Of a DNA stretch of 8,062 bases, positions 1 through 5,589 are shown piece by piece. Position 1 is the first letter of the stretch; every line of letters starts with the position of its first letter. Source of the stretch: Anderseniella sp. (lineage in GTDB: Bacteria; Pseudomonadota; Alphaproteobacteria; Rhizobiales; Aestuariivirgaceae). The stretch is from the NCBI GenBank assembly GCA_013041995.1, contig JABDRA010000565.1, forward strand, positions 1 to 8,062, written 5' to 3'. A model generated the notes under the pieces. That model did no database searches, had not been told where the DNA came from, and worked only from the letters and a program-made list of their open reading frames with translations. The translations under genes and the position numbers were made by a program.

Positions 1-180
1 GGTCAATGGAAAGAAGTCCAGACCCGGTTTGGGTGCGCGGTCGGCAACCACGGTTGCCAGCACTGTCGTCTCACCATAGCTCACCAGAACGGCACCGTCG
101 GCCTGGCGCGCGACACGGCCGGTTTCCAGCCTCAGTGTGCGTCCGGCCCATTCAATTTCTTCGACATGAATGTCAAACAT
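1..180 (-). CDS. pnp: Polynucleotide phosphorylase, N-terminal fragment (cut by window edge)
   Basis: The first 60 codons of PNPase, the 3'-to-5' phosphorolytic exoribonuclease that degrades RNA and works in the degradosome. The reading frame starts at ATG (178-180) with MFDIHVEEIEWAGRTL and continues through ETGRVARQADGAVLVSYGETTVLATV, which is the start of the first RNase PH-like domain of this family, and then DFFPLT. It runs off the left edge with no stop, so the catalytic second RNase PH domain and the KH and S1 domains are not visible. An AGGA Shine-Dalgarno (190-193) lies 9 nt before the ATG. It follows rpsO, the usual bacterial arrangement. The roughly 160-nt leader between the 341-388 hairpin and the start holds several GC-rich complementary arms. 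In E. coli the pnp leader is cut by RNase III and autoregulated, but I cannot show that here. The frame is too short for the default length cut-off of many ORF callers. Confidence 0.95.
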   Translation of the reverse strand, partial: MFDIHVEEIEWAGRTLRLETGRVARQADGAVLVSYGETTVLATVVADRAPKPGLDFFPLT

Positions 181-340
181 AAAAATATTTCCTTACATGT
201 ATGATAGAGCTGAATCTGGACGGGAAAACCTGTTTCCGCATCTCCTGGCTCAGCTCCGGCCCTTGCCGCCGTCAGTGTGTTAGTTTTTGCGGCTTTCCCC
301 GAGCGGGCCATCAGCACCCGGCCCCATTGCCGTACGTGCC

Positions 341-388
341 AAAAAAGGGGAAACGGGCGGCTTCCCTGTTCAGGAAAACCACCCGCTC
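341..388 (-). terminator. Terminator-like hairpin between rpsO and pnp
   Basis: On the minus strand the arms 388-373 and 366-351 form a stem of up to 16 bp, including several G-U pairs, around the loop TGAACA. The core is GGGTGGTTTTCC against GGGAAGCCGCCC. A run of six U (341-346) follows, but four C residues (347-350) separate it from the stem, so termination may be only partial. It lies 13 nt after the rpsO stop. It could be the rpsO terminator, a 3' end protector, or a processing site letting some transcripts read into pnp. Confidence 0.7.
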
Positions 389-401
389 ATTGTTATTGAA
401 A

Positions 402-671
402 TTACCGCCGGATACCGAGCCGTTCGATAATGCTCTTGTAGCGGGGTTCATCACGCACCTTGACATAGTCAAGCAACTTGCGGCGCTGGCTGACCAGCTT
501 GAGCAGACCGCGGCGTGAATGGTTATCTTTCTTATGGGTCTGGAAGTGACCCGTCAGGTTCTTGATCCGCTCGGTCAGGATTGCAACCTGTACTTCGGGA
601 GAACCGGTATCGCCGTCAACAGTGGCGTATTCCTTCACAAGCTCCAGCTTGCGCTCAGGCGTAATCGACAT
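402..671 (-). CDS. rpsO: 30S ribosomal protein S15
   Basis: S15 is an 89-residue primary binding protein of 16S rRNA that helps fold the platform of the 30S subunit and contributes to an intersubunit bridge. The whole protein is recognisable: MSITPERKLELVKEYA at the start, GDTGSPEVQVAILTERI at residues 20-36, the highly conserved THKKDNHSRRGLL at 45-57, and SQRRKLLDYVK at 61-71, ending LGIRR. The length matches the family. The ATG (669-671) is preceded by an AGGA Shine-Dalgarno (679-682) 7 nt upstream. It is cut off from truB by a strong terminator at 738-763 and from pnp by a hairpin at 341-388, so it may have its own promoter in the 65 nt after the terminator or depend on read-through. S15 represses its own mRNA in several bacteria; a possible leader structure is described among the findings. 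Confidence 0.98.
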   Translation of the reverse strand: MSITPERKLELVKEYATVDGDTGSPEVQVAILTERIKNLTGHFQTHKKDNHSRRGLLKLVSQRRKLLDYVKVRDEPRYKSIIERLGIRR

Positions 672-737
672 CGGGAAATCCTTTCAAAATGAGGAACAGG
701 ACGCCTAAAGCCGGGATGTCGTCCAGCGAAGGCCATG

Positions 738-763
738 AAAAAACACCGGGACGACCCGGTGTT
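738..763 (-). terminator. Intrinsic terminator after truB
   Basis: A perfect 9-bp stem on the minus strand, AACACCGGG (763-755) and CCCGGTGTT (750-742), closes a 4-nt loop (754-751) and runs directly into a U tract (743-738, the first two in the stem). This is a textbook Rho-independent terminator. It begins 61 nt after the truB stop and ends 66 nt before the rpsO start, so it most likely marks the end of the rimP-truB transcription unit. Confidence 0.92.
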
Positions 764-823
764 GAGCCAGCGTATAGCGGAAACTAGGCCGCAACGCCAG
801 ACCAAAAGGCAAACAGACAAACC

Positions 824-1735
824 TCAATTATCGAGCTGAAAAACCCGCAATGGTTGTATGAGTGCGTCTTTTACCTGCGCAATCGCCAGAGGCGCGCCTG
901 AACGGGTCAGCAGCACTTCATCACCATTGCAGAAACGGCCGCCGACCAAACTCTCAACCGGGTTGCCGTGCGCCACCTTGCCTGCGGCCATCTCTTCAAG
1001 CTCAACCACCGGCATATGATCCAGCACCGTTTCAACAGGATGTAACAGGCCAGACAGGTCGCCCGCATCAGCATCGTCAAAGACGCCGGCTTCAACACAG
1101 TCATCAATAGACACACCACCGGTGGCAATGCGGCGAAGCGCGGTGACATGGCCTTGTGTGCCAAGCGCCAACGCCATGTCGCGGGCCAGGGAGCGGACAT
1201 AGATGCCCTTGCCGCAACATACCTCGAAAGTGGCATGGTCTTCATCAGGGCATCCGGTGAGCGTCAGGCTGTCCACCTGAACCGGCCGCTTTGCCATCTC
1301 GACCTGTTCACCGGCGCGGGCCAGGTCATAGGCGCGCTGACCGTCGATCTTGATGGCGGAATAGGCCGGCGGGGCCTGCTCGATCTGTCCGACAAATCCC
1401 GGCAACACACCGGTAATGTCGTGGCGTGCCGGGCGCTTGGGACTGGTCGCACATACCTCACCTTCTGCATCACATGTCTCAGTTGCCTCGCCCCAGCGAA
1501 CCGTGAACGTGTAGGTCTTACCCGCATCTGTCATATAGGGAACTGTCTTGGTGGCTTCACCCAGCGCAATGGCCAGCAAGCCGGTTGCGAGAGGATCAAG
1601 GGTTCCGGCATGTCCCGCCTTTTGTGCGTTGAAGGCACGCCGCACCATGGCTACGGCCTGGGTGGATCCCATGCCAAGCGGCTTGTCGAGAAATACCCAG
1701 CCGTGGACGCGGTTTCCCTTTTTACGACGAGCCAA
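824..1735 (-). CDS. truB: tRNA pseudouridine(55) synthase TruB
   Basis: TruB isomerises U55 in the T-loop of most tRNAs to pseudouridine and also acts as a tRNA chaperone. The 303-residue product has the expected N-terminus MARRKKGNRVHGWVFLDKP, the motif GMGSTQAV (21-28), and the catalytic motif GHAGTLDPLATG (41-52), in which D47 is the expected nucleophilic aspartate. ALGEATKTVPY follows, then KGIYVRSLARDMA (around 175-187) and a C-terminal PUA-like region ending LRVFQLDN. Length is usual for the alphaproteobacterial form. The start is TTG (1733-1735). The codon immediately upstream in frame is TGA, so no longer N-terminus is possible, and the family-typical MARRKKG begins exactly at the TTG. 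It starts 15 nt after the rbfA stop and is followed by an intrinsic terminator, making it the last gene of the main unit. Confidence 0.97.
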   Translation of the reverse strand: MARRKKGNRVHGWVFLDKPLGMGSTQAVAMVRRAFNAQKAGHAGTLDPLATGLLAIALGEATKTVPYMTDAGKTYTFTVRWGEATETCDAEGEVCATSPKRPARHDITGVLPGFVGQIEQAPPAYSAIKIDGQRAYDLARAGEQVEMAKRPVQVDSLTLTGCPDEDHATFEVCCGKGIYVRSLARDMALALGTQGHVTALRRIATGGVSIDDCVEAGVFDDADAGDLSGLLHPVETVLDHMPVVELEEMAAGKVAHGNPVESLVGGRFCNGDEVLLTRSGAPLAIAQVKDALIQPLRVFQLDN

Positions 1736-1741
1736 TCAGAA

Positions 1742-1745
1742 CCTG
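1742..1745 (-). promoter_or_regulatory. Ribosome binding site supporting the truB TTG start
   Basis: CAGG on the minus strand lies 6 nt upstream of the TTG at 1733-1735. It is a modest Shine-Dalgarno in the 15-nt rbfA-truB gap. With the in-frame TGA next to the TTG, it supports TTG as the start. A weak site plus TTG suggests low or coupled translation of truB; that last point is inference. Confidence 0.6.
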
Positions 1746-1750
1746 CGCTT

Positions 1751-2158
1751 TCAGTCTTCGTGATCCGGCCCGAGATCGGCCTTGACCTTCGGGTCGGCAA
1801 GCAGGGCATCGATGCTGGAGGCATAGTCGAGTGAGTTGTCTATGCGAAACTTGATCTCCGGCATGAATTTCATCTGCAGCTTTGGTGTCAGCTCACCGCG
1901 AATGAACTTGCGGTGGCGCATCAGGGCTTCCACCAATTCATCACCGTCACCGGACGGCTGGAACGGTCGGATATAGGCTGTGGCGGACCTCAGATCGGGC
2001 GTGGTGGCAACCTCCAGCACCGTGACCCCGGTCTTTTCAATAATCGGGTCCATCACATCTCCGCGCATGAACAGCGCCGACAGTTCATGACGGATCAGTT
2101 CGCCCACGCGCAACTGACGCTGCGAGGGGCCCTTGGCAGCTTTTCTAATCGGTTTCAT
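1751..2158 (-). CDS. rbfA: Ribosome-binding factor A
   Basis: RbfA is a small KH-type (type II fold) protein that binds immature 30S subunits, helps mature the 5' end of 16S rRNA, and is needed for cold adaptation in E. coli. The 135-residue product shows the family pattern: SQRQLRVGELIRHELSALF (12-30), DPIIEKTGVTVLEVATTPDLRSATAYIRPF (37-66), then LRHR-like RHRKFIRGELTPKLQMKFMPEIKFRIDNSLDYASSID (81-117). The length is normal for alphaproteobacteria. The ATG (2156-2158) has a GGAG Shine-Dalgarno (2168-2171) 9 nt upstream. It lies 117 nt after infB, and that gap contains a long inverted repeat (2211-2259) that may control how much message reaches rbfA. It is followed 15 nt later by truB, as in many bacteria. 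Confidence 0.96.
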   Translation of the reverse strand: MKPIRKAAKGPSQRQLRVGELIRHELSALFMRGDVMDPIIEKTGVTVLEVATTPDLRSATAYIRPFQPSGDGDELVEALMRHRKFIRGELTPKLQMKFMPEIKFRIDNSLDYASSIDALLADPKVKADLGPDHED

Positions 2159-2210
2159 TTCAAGTTACTCCATCAGGCAGGCTGTTAGAGGCTCACCCAA
2201 TCCTCAGAGC

Positions 2211-2259
2211 GATCTGGATTGTGAGTTTTGGCTTGTTACAGCCAAAACTCACCCAGATC
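2211..2259 (-). repeat. Long intercistronic stem-loop between infB and rbfA
   Basis: A perfect 13-bp inverted repeat (2221-2233 with 2240-2252, GTGAGTTTTGGCT and its complement) encloses a 6-nt loop. Beyond a 3-nt bulge (2218-2220) it extends by a further 7 bp, GATCTGG (2211-2217) with CCAGATC (2253-2259). The total is 20 bp with one bulge. No U tract follows on either strand, so it is unlikely to be an intrinsic terminator. In RNA it would be very stable and could be an RNase III or other processing site, or a 3' stabiliser for the infB segment. It begins 16 nt after the infB stop. No second copy is apparent in this window. Confidence 0.85.
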
Positions 2260-2275
2260 TTGCCAATACGATGCC

Positions 2276-4933
2276 TTACAGCGAACGCTGGATGCTTTCC
2301 ACGGTAAAGCACTCGATCACATCACCTGCACGCATGTCCTGGTAGTTCTCAAAGGCCATGCCGCATTCCTGGCCGACCTGAACTTCCTTGACCTCGTCCT
2401 TGAAGCGCTTGAGCGTAGACAGTGTGCCTTCGTGGACAACAACACTGTCGCGCACCAGACGCACCTTGGCGCCACGCTGGACATTGCCTTCCACGACACG
2501 GCAACCGGCAACCTTGCCGACCTTGGTGATGTTGAAGACTTCCAGAATTTCAGCATTGCCGAGGAAGGTTTCACGCAGGTCCGGCGACAACAGGCCGGAC
2601 ATGGCAGCCTTAACGTCATCAACCAGATCATAGATGATGTTGTAATAGCGGACTTCAATGCCGCTGGCTTCGGCTGCATCGCGCGCCTGCTTGTTGGCAC
2701 GCACGTTGAAGCCGACAACGATGGCATTCGAAGCCTGGGCCAGCTGCACGTCGGATTCCGAAATACCACCAACTGCATAATGCACCACACGGGCTGCAAC
2801 TTCGTCGGTGCCGAGCTTGTCGAGCGCCTGCACGATGGCTTCCGCCGAGCCCTGCACATCGGCCTTGATCAGGATCGAGAACTCCTGTTTGCCGCTTTCC
2901 TTGAGCTGGCTCATCATCTGTTCCAGAGATGATCTGGCGCTTGGTGCTCCGCGTGTATCACGCAGCTTGCGCTCACGATACTCGGTAATCTCACGGGCAC
3001 GGCCTTCGTGCTCGACCACGACGATTTGATCTCCGGCTTCCGGCGCAGAGTTCATACCCAGGACTTCCACGGGAACCGAAGGGCCAGCCTCATCGATATT
3101 GGCACCCTTGTCATTGATCAGGGCGCGAACCTTGCCCCAGGCAACACCTGCCACGACAATATCGCCGACACGCAATGTGCCGCGACCCACCAGCACCGTG
3201 GCGACAGGGCCACGGCCCTTGTCGAGTTGTGCCTCAACCACAATACCATCAGCGGCACGATCAGGGTTGGCCTGAAGGTTCAACAGTTCGGCCTGCAGCA
3301 GGATCGCTTCAAGCAACTTGTCGAGATTGGTGCCCTTGAGTGCGGATATCTCCACTTCAAGCACGTCACCGCTCATGCTTTCGACAATCACTTCATGGTT
3401 CAGCAGATCTGTCCGCACCCGGTTCGGATCCGCATCCGGCTTGTCGATCTTGTTGATCGCGACAATCAGCGGAACGCCGGCTTCGCGGGCATGACTGATC
3501 GCCTCGATTGTTTGCGGCATGACACCATCATCTGCGGCCACGACCAGCACCACGATGTCGGTCGCCTTGGCTCCGCGGGCCCGCATGGCGGTAAACGCCG
3601 CGTGGCCTGGCGTATCAATGAAGGTTGCCAGACCATTTGCCGTTTCAACCTGATAGGCACCGATATGCTGAGTGATACCGCCAGCCTCGCCAGACACGAC
3701 AGACGCGTTGCGAAGGGCATCCAGCAGTGATGTCTTGCCGTGATCGACATGGCCCATAACGGTCACAATCGGCGCACGCGGCTTCATGCTGTCTGCCGGA
3801 TCATCATCCTGCATCAGGCCTTCTTCAACATCAGACTCAGACACCCGCTTGACGGTATGGCCAAAGTCTTCAGCGATCAGCTGGGCAGTATCGGTATCAA
3901 CGACGTCATTGATGGTGTGCATCTCGCCTTCCTTCATGAGGAACTTGATGACATCAACTGCCCGTTCACTCATCCGGTTGGCCAGTTCCTGGATGGTAAT
4001 TACTTCAGGAATGGTCACTTCACGGGCAACCTTTTCCTTGGTTACCGAACCACCCCTGGCCTGCTTTTTCTGGCGTTCCTGGCGACGACGGAATGCAGCC
4101 AGTGAACGAGCCCGCCCGCCATCATCGTTCAGTGCATTGGAAATCGTCAGCTTGCCACGGCGACGATCCGCATCGTTGCGCGGCTTGGGCGGTGTTGCAG
4201 GTTTATCGCCACCACCGGCAGGACGGCGCGACTTCGAGCGGCCGGCATCGGTTTCGGTCTCAGTTGCCGCTGCAGCCTTGCTGGCCTTGAGTTCTGCCGC
4301 GGCTTCCTTGGCTTCCGCATCCGCTGCACGCTTTGCCGCGCGGCGAGCTTCTTCGGCTTCCTTCTCAACACGTTCGGCAGCTTCGCGCGCTTCACGTTCA
4401 ACCCGCTCAACTGCTTCTACCTCGGCGCGCTTTTTATCTTCGATGTCACGCTGGCGTGCCTCAACCAGCGCACGCTCACGTGCCTCGGCTTCCTCAGCCG
4501 TCAGGGTGCGCAATACCTTGGGCGCTCCAACTGTCTTGATCGGTGGCCGCTTTGGTGCGGCAGGCGCTGCCGGTGTCGGCGGTGCCGCAGCAGCAGGTGC
4601 AGCCGGCGCGGATGCAGCAGGTTCTGGTGCCGCAGGAGCTGCCGGTGCCGGAGCGCTTGCTTCCGGTGACGGGACTGCGGGCTTGGCTTCCGGCTTTGCA
4701 ACAGGCGCTGGTGCCGGTGCCTCCGCAACGGCTGGCGCCGCAGGGGCTGCAGGAGCCGCAGGTTTCGCGCCCGGCGCTCCAATAATGCGTTTGCGCTTGG
4801 TTTCCACCACAACGGTTTTTGACCGTCCATGGGAAAAGTTCTGGCGTACCCTGCTCTGGCCACCACCGCGCAAGCCGAGCGTGCGTCCGCCAGGACGTTC
4901 GTTACCATTATCGTTGTCGTTCGTATCACTCAT
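2276..4933 (-). CDS. infB: Translation initiation factor IF-2
   Basis: IF2 is the GTPase that places fMet-tRNA on the 30S subunit and promotes subunit joining. The 885-residue protein begins with a short motif (SHGRSKTVVVE, 34-44) typical of alphaproteobacterial IF2. An Ala/Pro-rich linker follows (about 53-131), then a highly charged Glu/Arg/Lys/Ala helix region (about 145-225), a basic segment, and the IF2 N domain (about 305-360). In the G domain, G1 is GHVDHGKT (394-401), G3 DTPGH (440-444), G4 NKID (494-497) and G5 SALK (530-533), all intact. Domains II, III and the C-terminal fMet-tRNA-binding domain follow, ending RAGDVIECFTVESIQRSL. The ATG (4931-4933) is 6 nt after the ylxR stop, with a weak GGAAAG site (4944-4949) inside the end of ylxR, suggesting translational coupling. 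Confidence 0.98.
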   Translation of the reverse strand: MSDTNDNDNGNERPGGRTLGLRGGGQSRVRQNFSHGRSKTVVVETKRKRIIGAPGAKPAAPAAPAAPAVAEAPAPAPVAKPEAKPAVPSPEASAPAPAAPAAPEPAASAPAAPAAAAPPTPAAPAAPKRPPIKTVGAPKVLRTLTAEEAEARERALVEARQRDIEDKKRAEVEAVERVEREAREAAERVEKEAEEARRAAKRAADAEAKEAAAELKASKAAAATETETDAGRSKSRRPAGGGDKPATPPKPRNDADRRRGKLTISNALNDDGGRARSLAAFRRRQERQKKQARGGSVTKEKVAREVTIPEVITIQELANRMSERAVDVIKFLMKEGEMHTINDVVDTDTAQLIAEDFGHTVKRVSESDVEEGLMQDDDPADSMKPRAPIVTVMGHVDHGKTSLLDALRNASVVSGEAGGITQHIGAYQVETANGLATFIDTPGHAAFTAMRARGAKATDIVVLVVAADDGVMPQTIEAISHAREAGVPLIVAINKIDKPDADPNRVRTDLLNHEVIVESMSGDVLEVEISALKGTNLDKLLEAILLQAELLNLQANPDRAADGIVVEAQLDKGRGPVATVLVGRGTLRVGDIVVAGVAWGKVRALINDKGANIDEAGPSVPVEVLGMNSAPEAGDQIVVVEHEGRAREITEYRERKLRDTRGAPSARSSLEQMMSQLKESGKQEFSILIKADVQGSAEAIVQALDKLGTDEVAARVVHYAVGGISESDVQLAQASNAIVVGFNVRANKQARDAAEASGIEVRYYNIIYDLVDDVKAAMSGLLSPDLRETFLGNAEILEVFNITKVGKVAGCRVVEGNVQRGAKVRLVRDSVVVHEGTLSTLKRFKDEVKEVQVGQECGMAFENYQDMRAGDVIECFTVESIQRSL

Positions 4934-4939
4934 TGCGTA

Positions 4940-5572
4940 TCAGCTTTCCGCTTGTGCGGCTCCGTTTAACTCAAATAATTCATATCGTCTTGCGCAGGCC
5001 ATGAATTTCCGCGCCAGACCACCGGGGTTGATGGCAGCATGTATCACATTTGTACGCCCCAATGCCAAATCCAAATCAGCAGAGGCGAAACATTCGACCA
5101 GCCGGTCGGCCTGATCGGCAGCCCGCAGCTTTCCGGACAGTTTCCGGCGACCGTCTTCGGCACCGTCTGAGGCCGCTATGAGAACCGCCGCCCGGCCATG
5201 TACAACCGTCGCTTCGGTCTTCTCAAACCCGGCAACAACCTGACCTGCCTTCGATGCCAGAGACAGACACGACATGGCATCTTTAAGCAACAGGCGCGAG
5301 ATCAGATCAGCAAGATTTTCCGGCAGCGCGACCTGGTCCTTAAGCGCCCGTGCAAATACCTTGCGTTTGACAGCCTCGGCAACGCTTGCGCGCGACAGGC
5401 TCAACCAAACACCGCGGCCCGGCAGGTTTTCTTTCAGATCGGGCACCAGATCCCCATCCGGCGAGACAACGAAGCGCAACAATTCGCCGCGCGGCCGCTG
5501 TGCACGGGTGAGCGCGCACATGCGGACGTTCGGGTCATCGGTTAGGATGGTTTGTTGTGCCAGACCTGTCAT
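4940..5572 (-). CDS. rnpM: YlxR/RnpM RNA-binding protein fused to an L7Ae-like domain
   Basis: A 210-residue two-domain protein. The N-terminal YlxR domain (DUF448, about 15-90) shows VRMCALTRAQRPRGELLRFV (16-35) and the signature PGRGVWL (51-57). The C-terminal half (about 97-190) resembles the ribosomal L7Ae/L30e fold: LSLASKAGQVVAGFEKTEATV then AAVLIAASD (128-136). In Firmicutes these are two adjacent genes, ylxR and ylxQ; here they are one frame, as is usual in alphaproteobacteria. YlxR has been described in Bacillus as an RNase P modulator (RnpM); whether the fused protein does the same is inference. The start is ATG at 5570-5572; the site AAGGTGA (5585-5591) overlaps the nusA stop and is 12 nt away, somewhat long. 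The gene sits 17 nt after nusA and 6 nt before infB, clearly co-transcribed. Confidence 0.93.
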   Translation of the reverse strand: MTGLAQQTILTDDPNVRMCALTRAQRPRGELLRFVVSPDGDLVPDLKENLPGRGVWLSLSRASVAEAVKRKVFARALKDQVALPENLADLISRLLLKDAMSCLSLASKAGQVVAGFEKTEATVVHGRAAVLIAASDGAEDGRRKLSGKLRAADQADRLVECFASADLDLALGRTNVIHAAINPGGLARKFMACARRYELFELNGAAQAES

Positions 5573-5589
5573 ATTGCCGGGTGTTCACC

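Noticed and set aside
132..317. A 61-codon minus-strand frame overlapping the pnp start in another frame
   Set aside because: It overlaps the clear PNPase N-terminus and the pnp leader, has no good ribosome binding site and no recognisable content.
635..820. A 61-codon minus-strand frame across the truB-rpsO gap
   Set aside because: It runs through the intrinsic terminator and into rpsO in another frame; not a plausible gene.
764..823. A TATACG motif as a possible -10 for rpsO
   Set aside because: No acceptable -35 lies 16-18 nt upstream, and transcription would start just before the terminator at 738-763.
1148..1834. A 228-codon plus-strand frame opposite truB and rbfA
   Set aside because: It lies over the conserved truB catalytic region and shows no family motif; a codon-bias shadow.
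2228..3730. Plus-strand frames of 234 and 240 codons opposite infB
   Set aside because: Both are antisense to the conserved IF2 G domain and C-terminal domains and contain no recognisable protein features.
3786..5114. A 442-codon open frame on the plus strand opposite infB and the end of ylxR
   Set aside because: It is the antisense shadow of the Ala/Pro-rich and charged part of IF2; the product is Ser/Ala/Arg-rich low complexity with no recognisable domain, while the minus-strand frame is clearly IF2.
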